DNA of 34,923 nt, taken from positions 1 to 34,923 of the forward strand of contig WHTU01000035.1 of NCBI GenBank assembly GCA_009377575.1, read 5' to 3'. Below are positions 26,422-34,721 of the stretch, in pieces. The position numbers and the translations under genes were made by a program. The stretch is from Nitrososphaeraceae archaeon (lineage in GTDB: Archaea > Thermoproteota > Nitrososphaeria > Nitrososphaerales > Nitrososphaeraceae). Numbering within the stretch: position 1 is the first letter of the stretch; every line of letters begins with the position of its first letter. The notes beneath the pieces are model-generated. The model was not told the DNA's origin, did not search any database, and worked only from the letters and a program-made list of their open reading frames with translations.

Positions 26422-26946
26422 ATGATGGATCAATATCCGACATCTATATCTTTGCTTTGTATCGCATTAGTTCTTTTTTTGATAGCTCTGGGAGATCCGT
26501 TGGAATATAAAACCGCAATAGCAGGCACACTATCCAATTCAACGTCCGTTCGCGGTGGCGGAACAGGAAGTATTGTCTGTCCAATGGGATCTTCTGTTGA
26601 TACTAATCTTTCCTTTGTTGCCGTTTCCTCTAACTCATTTAATAATAGAACAATAACAGGAAACTGGACCTTCTATAGTTTTGATTCAAATGGTCCAGGT
26701 AATATTGTTCAAGGAGTATTGTACTCGGGTAATGTTGGTGCCTCAGGGTACGAACTAGAAGGAGAAACTTTAGATCAACAAGATAGGATCATGCTCTGTG
26801 AACCTCCTCTATTTGGACCAGTTACCGTTAGTGGTACTTGTGGTAGAGATATTGAAATTATAGTTGGATTCCAATCAGATGATCCTTTCCAACAAGATAA
26901 TTCCTTTAGTGGATCATCTGATTGTCAACTGACCGACCAAGAGTAA
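26422..26946 (+). CDS. Exported hypothetical protein with four Cys
   Basis: ATG 26422 (a second ATG follows at once), 174 residues. Signal peptide MMDQYPTSISLLCIALVLFL. The mature part is rich in Ser, Asn, Gly and beta-strand patterns: TGNWTFYSFDSNGPGNIVQG, VLYSGNVGASGYELEGETLD. Cys occur in IVCPMGSS, IMLCEPPLF, VSGTCGRDIEII and SDCQLTD, giving probably two disulfides. It resembles the many exported, single-domain, Asn/Ser-rich proteins of this archaeal group, but I recognise no family. It stands alone. Confidence 0.7.
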   Translation: MMDQYPTSISLLCIALVLFLIALGDPLEYKTAIAGTLSNSTSVRGGGTGSIVCPMGSSVDTNLSFVAVSSNSFNNRTITGNWTFYSFDSNGPGNIVQGVLYSGNVGASGYELEGETLDQQDRIMLCEPPLFGPVTVSGTCGRDIEIIVGFQSDDPFQQDNSFSGSSDCQLTDQE

Positions 26947-27263
26947 TAAATCGCAAGTACGGAATGGATACGACATTCACTCCGTATTGTGTAATATTGT
27001 CATACGGACAACTGAATGAGAAAAATTCCTTTTGGGAGTTAAAGTCCGTATATCTACATTGATGATGGGAAGTCATGAATTTAAGATACAAAAGGACATC
27101 TGTGCAAGGGTTTAATGGTGGTGGTGAGGTGTTCCTAGATGTTAATGCAAGGGAAATACTCAAGGTTGAGATAAAGACCTGAGAACATACAATCGATCAT
27201 TGTCATCAGCAATCAAAATAGGGGTCATAGATCGAGCTATAAATATGAATTAACTAGAGAAAA
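26947..27263. other. Intergenic region with a possible fragment
   Basis: A 35-codon plus frame (27075-27182) reads MNLRYKRTSVQGFNGGGEVF and LDVNAREILKVEIKT. It may be the end of a lost gene. No upstream part is found. Confidence 0.3.
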
Positions 27264-27398
27264 ATGGAGTTAAGATCAAAATGTCCCCAGTGCGTTAGTG
27301 TAAGGATAATAGAAAATGTACCTAGTAATGCAGACAATAGTGTAGATGACAAAGAAGAAATATAATATTGAAAATACTGTAAAGGACGAAGAGCTTAA
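27264..27398 (+). pseudogene. Zinc-ribbon protein with two in-frame stops
   Basis: From the ATG at 27264 the frame reads MELRSKCPQCVSVRIIENVP, SNADNSVDDKEEI, then TAA (27363-27365), Y, TGA (27369-27371), KYCKGRRA and TAA 27396-27398. Replacing the stops by Tyr and Cys gives EEIYYCKYCKGRRA, i.e. the second CxxC knuckle expected 25-30 residues after CPQC. Both stops are single-base changes from the expected codons (TAC/TAT to TAA and TGC/TGT to TGA), in the same frame with no indel. The gene is therefore dead, or recoded, which I consider unlikely. Confidence 0.6.
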
Positions 27399-27809
27399 TG
27401 ATAATATTTGGAGCAGCGTAATGAACGAGAATGATAGGCAGAGTCAGTCATGATTCAATATTAGTCCCCCCCAAGTCCCCGGACTCAGACACGTCCACAT
27501 CTAGACTATTCAGACCATCCAGAAGACCCTTTCACACGCATAAACAAATGACATATGCAAATCAATAACGTACTCCTGAGCAAGGGAAGGATAAGCCGTG
27601 ACTATTTTACAGCACACGCTCCGCCAATGTAATTATGAGGATTCCATCTAAGTTACCTAAGGGGAAAACCTTAGTCGTCCATGGTTGTCAGATGATAGTA
27701 CCTTGATGATACCCGGCTTGGTGGGCTCTAAATTTTGTTATTTCGATATCCTTACCGAACATATCTTCTATCAACGAGAGTGAAACCTTATTATCGTATT
27801 ATTTCGTAA
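27399..27809. other. Intergenic region with a small hairpin
   Basis: A C-rich patch (gtccccccccaagtccccgg-like) lies near 27465. A hairpin ctaaggggaaaaccttag occurs near 27656. No gene is visible. An A/T-rich stretch before 27810 may hold the promoter of the next gene. Confidence 0.35.
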
Positions 27810-27818
27810 TTGGAAGAA

Positions 27819-28940
27819 ATGGGAATTGCACCGCCTGCCAAGTATACATCATTGACCCTTATTGTTTTTTCCTTGTTCCTTAGTATTAGTTTCATAGAAA
27901 AGATATGGGTTCAAGAAACAGAATCACACACTATCTTTGCGCAGACAAATTCTGCACAGAATGACACGGTACAAGGAAGCGAATCAATTAATGCTGCTAA
28001 TGTAACTATCAAAGAATATCCTGTTCCAACTGGGTCGAGGCCTCATGATGTCGCGCCCATGTATAATTTAACAAATGATGGTGATGGGGCATCATCGTCT
28101 GAAGATGCAACCGTTTGGTATACTGCTCAACGTTTAGGTGAATTAGGGAAGCTCGATCCTATAACTGGAGAAACCCACCATATACCCCTTGGCCAAGGAT
28201 CTGCTCCACATGGCGTAATTGTAGGACCAGATGGAGCTCCATGGATTACAGATGGGGGTCTTAATGCCATCGTTCGTGTCGATCCTAGTACAGAGGAAGT
28301 TGAGGTTTATCGTCTTCCTCAAGATGCTGGTTACGCTAACCTAAATACCGCTACCTTTGATCATGATGGTACTTTATGGTTTACGGGACAAAGTGGGATC
28401 TACGGTCGACTCGATCCACAGGTAGGACAGATCGACGTATTTCAAGCACGTCATGGCCCAGGACCTTACGGTATTTCTACGACCCCTAATGGGACCGTAT
28501 ATTATTCCTCTTTAGCAGGTAGCTATGTGGCTCGGATCGATATACAAAATGGAAATAGTACAGTACTACTTCCTCCTACAGCAGATCAGGGAGCGCGCAG
28601 AGTATGGCCTGACTCGCAGGGTCGCATCTGGGTAAGCGAGTGGAATGCAGGTCAGGTGGCCCTTTACAATCCATCAACTGAGGAATGGAAAGAATGGCGG
28701 CTTCCTGGAGAGAATCCTATGCCCTATGCCGTATATGTTGATGAGAAAGATGTGGTTTGGCTAAGTGATTTCGGATCAAATTCCTTAGTACGTTTTGACC
28801 CATTGGATGAGACATTTGAGGTTTTCACCCTTCCAAGTACGGAGGCTAATGTGAGGCAAATATTAGGCAGGACAGGTGAGATATGGGGGGCAGAATCTGG
28901 AGCAGACAAACTCGTAGTAATCAGTACAAAAGAGAGCTGA
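27819..28940 (+). CDS. Exported Vgb-like (streptogramin-lyase-type) beta-propeller
   Basis: The start is at ATG 27819 (TTG 27810 is an alternative). A short cytoplasmic start leads to the membrane helix of a signal peptide or anchor (SLTLIVFSLFLSISFIEKIW). The rest (about residues 65-370) has six to seven blades, each with a G-x-DG-x-hW-h-T pattern: APHGVIVGPDGAPWITDGGL, NTATFDHDGTLWFTGQSGIY, SQGRIWVSEWNAGQVALYNP and EKDVVWLSDFGSNSLVRFDP. Virginiamycin B lyase uses His residues in PHGI-type blade turns. Here the two C-terminal turns read GARRVWPD and MPYAVYVD, so those His are absent and the antibiotic-lyase reaction is unlikely. A binding or structural role outside the cell is more plausible. 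Confidence 0.85.
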   Translation: MGIAPPAKYTSLTLIVFSLFLSISFIEKIWVQETESHTIFAQTNSAQNDTVQGSESINAANVTIKEYPVPTGSRPHDVAPMYNLTNDGDGASSSEDATVWYTAQRLGELGKLDPITGETHHIPLGQGSAPHGVIVGPDGAPWITDGGLNAIVRVDPSTEEVEVYRLPQDAGYANLNTATFDHDGTLWFTGQSGIYGRLDPQVGQIDVFQARHGPGPYGISTTPNGTVYYSSLAGSYVARIDIQNGNSTVLLPPTADQGARRVWPDSQGRIWVSEWNAGQVALYNPSTEEWKEWRLPGENPMPYAVYVDEKDVVWLSDFGSNSLVRFDPLDETFEVFTLPSTEANVRQILGRTGEIWGAESGADKLVVISTKES

Positions 28941-29163
28941 GCTGCCGTGATAAACCTTTGTAGAAACATCTCTGATTGCGAAGATGGAGACGGAGATGCT
29001 TCAGTTATAACTCGTAAGAACTTGCCTACTTACTCATGGGCAAGAAGGTTCTGGTTCATGGAACTTTTCACTCAAGATAAAAAATTATAGAACTAATCTC
29101 TACAATCAGCGGCCGATTGTATGGGATACTATCTGCTAAATAGTATTACTTCACTCAGGTGAG
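28941..29163. other. Intergenic region
   Basis: Contains imperfect pairing elements (catctct and ggagatg, 28967-28998) that might form a terminator stem for the propeller gene. No gene. Confidence 0.3.
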
Positions 29164-29444
29164 GTGGGGCCCCCGCCGTCAAGCTTGACTTCAGGACCAA
29201 AACTAGTGCAGTTGCAATTACAATCAATAGAACAGATTAAATCTTAACTCGATCAGCTACAAAAGCAAGCAGCACCAATTCAAAATGATATTCAAAAAAT
29301 GAGAGGAGCTCCCGCAGCCAGATATCAGGATTTAGAAAGCCACCTTCCACCGCCGCTACACAAATACTATTAGACCTAAGTCTAAAAGTGCAGAAAGAAC
29401 ATATCAGTTCCAAGTCCAAAGTCCGAGGAGGTTCGAAAAAGTAA
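29164..29444 (+). pseudogene. Decayed coiled-coil protein gene
   Basis: From GTG 29164 the frame reads VGPPPSSLTSGPKLVQLQLQ and SIEQIKS, then TAA, then LDQLQKQAAPIQNDIQKMRG and APAARYQDLE. A frame change near 29340 then gives KPPSTAATQILLDLSLKVQK and EHISSKSKVRGGSKK with TAA 29442-29444. The Gln/Leu heptads predict a coiled coil, followed by a basic tail. Two lesions make it a pseudogene. Alternatively the first half could be a fragment of one gene and the second of another. Confidence 0.45.
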
Positions 29445-29463
29445 GTCATGACTGAGTTAGTTC

Positions 29464-29667
29464 ATGATGTTCATTGCCCCAATAGTTAGTGCAACAACAG
29501 ATAGCGCATTTGCAGGCAAAAAGTACGAAAAGAATCAAGCGATCTCACAGGACAACACTTGTGGAAATGGTGAGCTCCCGTCGAATGTCGGATGTCAGAA
29601 CACTACCTAGCAGATTCAAGGTGAAGAGAACGTGATAGTCGTAGCAGCAGATCAACCATTTCCATAA
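29464..29667 (+). pseudogene. Second copy of the Cys-pair exported protein, with internal TAG
   Basis: The ATG at 29464 gives MMFIAPIVSATTDSAFAGKK, then YEKNQAISQDNTCGNGELPS and NVGCQNTT, TAG (29608-29610), then QIQGEENVIVVAADQPFP and TAA. It aligns without gaps to 25553-25804 after the signal-peptide end; the TAG stands where that copy has the Ser of TASQIQG (or its neighbour). The signal peptide is shorter and more polar. One stop in an otherwise intact mature region suggests recent inactivation. Orientation is opposite to the intact copy. Confidence 0.75.
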
Positions 29668-29912
29668 AATAGGCAAAAATCCACACTACTCTATTTAGGG
29701 CGTGACCTAGGGGGTTGGAAGGTATTAACAACCAACCCCGTAGAGAGAAATTATTCAGTTTGTGGACAGACTTGTACGTTAAAATGAATCACTAATAATA
29801 CGTTCAAAACAAATCACTCAGATAGGTAGCGGGTTAGATGAATCATCATAAGCTTCACTTCGATGCTTACAAAAAAATGAATGATTAGCTTGAACGTAAT
29901 ACGTAAGTGTAG

Positions 29913-30089
29913 TTGACAAACAATGGAACAATGCCACCAGTCCCTTCCTTTTCAACAATTGGCTGTAAATCCAGCAGTAACTATTTTGATTCATCATTGA
30001 AGCCCAATTTTGGTTTAAATGGAATAATCAAAACAGTATTACAATTTACTACGGAAAATGTACAGGGTAATAAATTTGATGTATATTAA
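29913..30089 (+). pseudogene. Open frame of an exported-type protein fragment
   Basis: From TTG 29913 (or ATG 29931) the frame encodes LTNNGTMPPVPSFSTIGCKS, SSNYFDSSLKPNFGLNGIIK and TVLQFTTENVQGNKFDVY. Asn/Ser/Gly-rich composition resembles the mature part of exported proteins, without a signal peptide. It ends 25 bases before the next gene's leader. It may be a gene fragment or a small gene. Confidence 0.3.
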
Positions 30090-30114
30090 TGTTACAAGAA
30101 AAGGGTGAGGTAGT

Positions 30115-30804
30115 ATAAATTCTACATCAAAACATTGCAATCATGTAGGACGATCTTGTACCGTTTGCAATGTTATCGTTCTCTCTCTAATCCTTACTCT
30201 CGCTGTACCATTGGTCATTGATTCTCAATTGATTAACGTAAGAGCCGCTGTAGACATAGATGTATCTGGTGATGGCAGAGCCGCCGCTTATGATGGAGAA
30301 AATAGCATAGCTACCGAAGGGGATAACTTTTGTAGCATCACAAATGATATTGCAGGAGGCAGGTTTTCAACCTTATTCGAAGGGATAGTTAACTGCGATG
30401 ATAATACACAAGAACCAAATCAATTCGCGATTGAATATTCTTATACCCAGAATCCTGTAAAGGTCGGAGAAAAAACGTATCTTACAATAACTGTTAAAGA
30501 CAGGAGTACTGGGAGCCCCATTTCAGATGCTCACGTAAAATTGGCAATTGAACCAAGATCTCCCTTATTCGAGACAAGTACTTTTGGTAAAGCGTTAGCG
30601 GCAGCAGCAGCAGCAGCAGCTGCAACTTCAACACAGGCAGAAGAAAAAATAGGTCAAGATATGTACACTGATAGAAACGGAGTTGTGATGTTCACCTTAC
30701 AAGTAGAACCTGAATCAGAATCCGGTATTTATGATACAGAGATCGAAATTGAAAAGGACAACTATCAATCAAGTTTTGAAAAAATAGAACTCCAGGTTTT
30801 ATAA
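30115..30804 (+). CDS. Exported Ig-like domain protein (start codon unclear)
   Basis: The frame is open from 30109. A ribosome-binding-like AAGGGTGAGG lies 5-7 bases before ATA 30115, the position where a start codon is expected; no ATG, GTG or TTG occurs until TTG 30211, which would cut the signal peptide in half. The signal peptide spans about residues 15-40 (VCNVIVLSLILTLAVPLVID). The mature part has an N-terminal domain (about 90 residues, with DDNTQEPNQFAIEYSYTQNP) and a Big/CNA-B-like Ig domain: VGEKTYLTITVKDRSTGSPI, SDAHVKLAIEPRSP, YTDRNGVVMFTLQVEPESES. A poly-Ala stretch (GCA/GCG repeats, 30598-30620) lies between strands. Either ATA is used as a start or the ATG was mutated and the gene is silent. 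Confidence 0.55.
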   Translation: MNSTSKHCNHVGRSCTVCNVIVLSLILTLAVPLVIDSQLINVRAAVDIDVSGDGRAAAYDGENSIATEGDNFCSITNDIAGGRFSTLFEGIVNCDDNTQEPNQFAIEYSYTQNPVKVGEKTYLTITVKDRSTGSPISDAHVKLAIEPRSPLFETSTFGKALAAAAAAAAATSTQAEEKIGQDMYTDRNGVVMFTLQVEPESESGIYDTEIEIEKDNYQSSFEKIELQVL

Positions 30805-31420
30805 TGGGTTACCCCTTATGCTACCCAGTGCCTTGAAGATTTCAAAACGGCCACACGGAATTGAGGAGTCTATGCCAGAGCATTCACGTTTTACAGTTCA
30901 TAAGAGGATAGAAGATCTATTTGATTTTGGATGATGCGATTACCAATTATAGTAAAGTAAGGAAAGGGGTATCAACTCCAAATAGTTTGAGGTTTACTGT
31001 CTTTTGATAAATCTAGTTCCTGTGTATTTCCTGATAACCTAACATAACTTCGCTACTATCCACAACTTGGATTTACGCTCTATTGGACAATAACCTAAAA
31101 GTTCTCTGATGACGGAGATGGAAAAGCAGAAAAGGCCAATTACTCTGCGCGATTCAGACAAATTTTCTCGCTGCGAAGGAATCGGAAGGAAATAGATGAA
31201 ATGGCGAAGAATACCACATTCTCATGTATCACCTCTTTCTATACGCCTGACGGCACTATTTTTATTTAAAATAATATGGGACTAAATCGTAGTAATCAAG
31301 ATAATTACATTCAAGAGGCTTGTGAAGAGGTATGATCTTATATTGATTTCGATAGGTAGATAGGATGTGCAATGAGGAACCACGACAGCCTACCTACCCA
31401 TTTTTTGAAAGTATGTCCAA
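30805..31420. other. Region without supportable genes
   Basis: Short plus frames read MPEHSRFTVHKRIEDLFDFG (30881-30943) and MAKNTTFSCITSFYTPDGTI (near 31203-31268). They look coding-like but are very short; I take them as remnants. Confidence 0.35.
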
Positions 31421-31585
31421 TTATGGAATCACCGTACGAGTTTGGCTATTAAAAAATGTTCCCGGATTATGGTAGTTTATTACATACTTGAGCGGATTTG
31501 GATGAGTAATATCATCAAAATGAATGACGCCAACACACAAACCATGAGAAACGTATAGAGCACTTTCTAAAGGACTATCCAACAT
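31421..31585 (-). CDS. Possible small gene or gene end (54 residues)
   Basis: From ATG 31585 the frame reads MLDSPLESALYVSHGLCVGV, IHFDDITHPNPLKYVINYHN and PGTFFNSQTRTVIP with TAA 31423-31421. The same frame is open further upstream to about 31646 (GDRPSTEFTVKIVHTASL), where a TAA occurs, so this may be the C-terminal end of a longer, broken gene. The residue pattern of strands and the HFDD motif look genuine. Family not recognised. Confidence 0.35.
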   Translation of the reverse strand: MLDSPLESALYVSHGLCVGVIHFDDITHPNPLKYVINYHNPGTFFNSQTRTVIP

Positions 31586-32129
31586 CAGAGATGCGGTGTG
31601 TACAATCTTGACGGTAAATTCTGTAGATGGACGATCTCCTTAGATGATCCAGAAAAGAACACAGCCAAATGTTACCAAGTTTGCACCATAAGTGAGGATA
31701 TAATTCGAGCAAGCAACCGAAGAAATGAATCCGATAGATCATGTTCTTCCCAACATGAGAATTACTAGGTTACAAGATTACGATAAGAAACGTAGGACGA
31801 CTAATGAGCGGCATGTCAGACGCGTAGTGGTCGCCTACCATATGTTTGAGTGTCAATAAATGACCTTCAAACTATTAAAGACTTTTTTGTATATTGAAAG
31901 GTAGAACAACCAGGATTTATTAGACAAGAGTCCTGGTAGCCCTACCGCTTATCCCCTTGATCGACAGTAAGGTTCCTGAAGAGTGATTTAAAGGCACCAA
32001 CTGCCAGCAACCTTTTGCACTACATGTTTTAAAAATGGTTGGGCTGAGATTTTTATAAGCACAAGGTTCTTATATTTCAATGCAGAAGGTAAAATCTCTC
32101 GAGGATAAGAAGGAACAAGCAATAGAGAC
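31586..32129. other. Intergenic region upstream of the zinc-protein gene
   Basis: No gene seen. A TATA-like tttttataag near 32050 lies about 75 bases before the next start. Confidence 0.35.
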
Positions 32130-32606
32130 ATGTCAAATAAAAAAGACGAGTCTTCTGAAGACGATGAACCTGATCAAGATTCAGCTGATCATCGAAGTTA
32201 TGGAAATCAGCATGGAAGAGAAAACCTATCGTCAGTAAATGAATCATTAGAAAAAGCTTTCAAGATTAGGTGTAACACATTAGATATGGGTACGATGGCT
32301 TTTATTCACTGGCTGAACTCTACTCATAAGAAGTCTACTATCGAAAATCCATTTGTAGTAAAGGACTTCCAAAATGATAAGTGTACTGTATTATGGGACA
32401 GTGGTGTACAGGCTGAAGTGCTTGTTGAGACAAAAGAAGGAGTTCCTATGTGTAGGCATTGCAATGCAGATGATTGTGCCCATGTTGGCTTCACAATATG
32501 TCTAGAGCAACTTCACGGCAGAGGTGAAACGTTGGAAAGTATAGAGGCTGAAGCCGAAGTAATGGTACCGCCATCAGAGAGGATAGCCAGACTGCCACAA
32601 GATTGA
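32130..32606 (+). CDS. Conserved hypothetical zinc-binding protein
   Basis: ATG 32130, preceded by AAGGAAC. The protein (158 residues) has an acidic, disordered start (MSNKKDESSEDDEPDQDSAD), then a compact domain with RCNTLDMGTMAFIHWLNSTH, VVKDFQNDKCTVLWDSGVQA and the Cys/His motif CRHCNADDCAHVGFTIC. That CxxC-x4-CxH spacing resembles a SWIM-like or other small zinc site. It ends with an acidic helix (LESIEAEAEVMVPP). SWIM domains usually bind nucleic acid or protein, but the fit is not exact. It is convergent with the antiporter gene, with only 8 bases between the stops. Confidence 0.7.
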   Translation: MSNKKDESSEDDEPDQDSADHRSYGNQHGRENLSSVNESLEKAFKIRCNTLDMGTMAFIHWLNSTHKKSTIENPFVVKDFQNDKCTVLWDSGVQAEVLVETKEGVPMCRHCNADDCAHVGFTICLEQLHGRGETLESIEAEAEVMVPPSERIARLPQD

Positions 32607-32614
32607 TTTATTGT

Positions 32615-33865
32615 CTATACATCAGTCTTACCGTCTCCAACATATTCATCCCCCAATCTTTCTTTACTGAATGTATCAGCTATCCTCCAACCAATTTTTA
32701 TGATATACGGCGTCATGAATGTTGTTATTACAGTCATAGTACCAACCATAGGCAGCAGAAATGAACTCGTTACTCCAACATCTGAACCCCCTTTTGCTGC
32801 AACAAGAGCTAGCTCTCCTCCAGAGGAAGACAGGCCAAAACCAGTCCTTAAAGACGTAACAATGCTAAGGCCTTGAGATCGTGACGCAAGGAATACTGTA
32901 AAGAATTTTGCAGATATGGAGATTCCAACCAGGACTAATGCGGGCCCTATGAATGCAGGAAGCAATGTGATATTCATTAAAGCTCCCACTGACACAAAGA
33001 ACAGTGCAGCGAACATATCCCTTATAGGTGTGGCCAGTACTTTTGTAACAGAATGTACCTTTGATTCTGCAATCAACACACCAGCAAAGAATGCACCTGC
33101 AGCAACAGAAATGCCAACCTCAAATGCAATAAAGCAAATACCAAAGGTTACTCCCAACATAGCTATCACCAGTATATCATGTTGGTTCGTACTTCCCACG
33201 TAGTTAATGAATCGAGGTACGACTTTGGAGCCTAGAAACAGGACTCCCCCAATGAATGCTAACACCAGCCCAATTGACGTCGCTATTTCAAACATTGATA
33301 CGTCTCCTTCAGGAGAAGACGCTACAGACTGTAGTATCGCCAGCATGGATATTATTATGATATCTTCAATAACTGCTACACCTAGGATAAGAGTGGCAGA
33401 TTCCTCTTGTATCATGTTCAATTCTTCTAAGATTCTCATAACGATTACTGTACTTGTGACTGAGATTGCTAGTGCTAAGAAGAGACTATCGAACATCTGA
33501 TATTGCAACAGGGAATGACCTACCATAAACCCAATGACAAAAGTACCGAATGCTTCTGAGGAGGCAATAATAAAGGCCCTTTTTCCAATTTTGCGTAGCT
33601 TCGCGATGGGAAATTCCATTCCGACTACAAAAAGTACCAATATTACTCCTATCTCTGCAAACAGGTTATTACCTCAGTACTAGTTATTAGACTAAAAGGT
33701 GGCGTATAAGGACCAATGATCATTCCAGCAATGATGAAACCTATGACCGTGGGTTGCTTGAGTTTGTATGAGATCAAGGCCATAACAGATGCGATTCGAT
33801 TATCATTATGACTGTGAAATCCTGTACTACTTGCCCTATCTCAGTTACCAATACCGTAAAATCAT
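32615..33865 (-). pseudogene. CPA2 (KefB-like) cation/proton antiporter, frameshifted at the N-terminus
   Basis: Reading from TTG 33640 (or just upstream) the frame is a long membrane protein: EFPIAKLRKIGKRAFIIASS, ATLILGVAVIEDIIIISMLA, GVTFGICFIAFEVGISVAAG, about ten helices, ending GDEYVGDGKTDV. This covers helices 3-13 of the Na+/H+ exchanger domain, including the VIEDIIIISML segment with the conserved Asp in the ion path. The missing first helices are present further upstream in other phases: FTVIMII, then ASVMALISYKLKQPTVIGFI and AGMIIGPYTPPFSLITSTEV, NLFAEIGVILVLFVVG. Two lesions separate them: a 5-base tandem duplication (AATCGAATCG, 33790-33800) and a one-base loss (AATAACC, 33665-33671). 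A third lesion may affect the start near 33865 (ATGAT for ATGGAT). Without the first helices the transporter should not work. Confidence 0.8.
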
Positions 33866-34153
33866 ATAAAAAAAAGCCAGGCACCCGTTATAACAGTTTG
33901 GATATATCCGGGTACGAAGAACTAGGTATTCCCTTGGTCGTGCGTAACTTTCTACTAGCTGCCTGGTTTCCTCTTACTTTTCCCTTTGCTCCATTTTCCT
34001 ACACCTACTTTCAAACATGATTGTCTAATTTTCTCTGGTTTCATCATTATGCGGTATTCATTTATTGTGTGCACTATGTATTTTATAGTAGTTCATCTGC
34101 CAGTACTTTCAGTATTTGCTTTCTATTTTGTGGTGTACGATTAGTGGCAATTG
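33866..34153. other. Intergenic region with antiporter promoter
   Basis: On the minus strand GGATATATCC (33901-33909) is a TATA-like element about 36 bases before the presumed antiporter start. No gene is visible. Confidence 0.35.
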
Positions 34154-34486
34154 TCATGGCTGTTCCTCTAATTGTGACGCTTCCACCTGACTTCCATTAG
34201 TAATGTTTCTATACAATGATTCAATTTCGACAGTTGTTAATCTGTCAGTCTCATTGTTTTGTTGATAATTGTATATCTCAGCCGCTATTTCATCATTTGA
34301 CATATTGGTTGGTTGTTCCGATTCCAATGATAGTATTGTCATTTGAATTGCAGTATACCGTATCCTGTCTAAAGTATCCAATTCGGTAACATTTACCAAT
34401 GGTTGACCGACCGCCAGGTTATAGGAGTAAAAGTAAGCCAATAACCCAAGGACGGCAATAATTGCAGTTGCTCTAAACTTGTTCAT
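34154..34486 (-). CDS. Small exported hypothetical protein
   Basis: ATG at 34486, 110 residues. It has a signal peptide or anchor (MNKFRATAIIAVLGLLAYFY), then VNVTELDTLDRIRYTAIQMT and helical, Asn/Glu-rich segments (MSNDEIAAEIYNYQQNNETD) ending ASQLEEQP. No Cys. The gene starts directly after the stop of a short upstream frame (34487-34489), so they may have been translationally coupled. I recognise no family. It lies on the same strand as the SPFH C-terminus, 235 bases further upstream. Confidence 0.65.
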   Translation of the reverse strand: MNKFRATAIIAVLGLLAYFYSYNLAVGQPLVNVTELDTLDRIRYTAIQMTILSLESEQPTNMSNDEIAAEIYNYQQNNETDRLTTVEIESLYRNITNGSQVEASQLEEQP

Positions 34487-34603
34487 TTAGAACGCCTTTA
34501 CCAATAGTTCACCATCGCCATCGTCTGTTACATTCATCCTTGCTAGTGTAGTCTTTTCACCCAAGTTCATCAATCCCGTTGCAGTAACACCAATTCCTGC
34601 AGT
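34487..34603 (-). pseudogene. C-terminal remnant before the exported protein gene
   Basis: A minus frame without a clear start reads TAGIGVTATGLMNLGEKTTL, ARMNVTDDGDGELLVKAF and ends TAA directly before the next ATG. A shorter form may start at ATG 34570. Strand-like composition suggests the end of a former gene (perhaps an exported beta-rich protein). Not recognised. Confidence 0.35.
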
Positions 34604-34721
34604 TTTTTACTTTTCCCGATATTATAAAGGCTTTCCTTACTCACGGCAAATGTTTATTTCTCGAATAGTACCTGAATTCATCTTAGCAAACTCGCAGTAT
34701 TTTATAGTCTCCATAGCGTCT

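Noticed and set aside
27819-28940. Antibiotic-inactivating virginiamycin B lyase
   Set aside because: The fold matches, but the His-containing blade turns expected for catalysis read GARRVW and MPYAVY in the C-terminal blades.
32916-33500. Plus-strand open frames of 95 and 97 codons
   Set aside because: They are antisense shadows of the antiporter gene.
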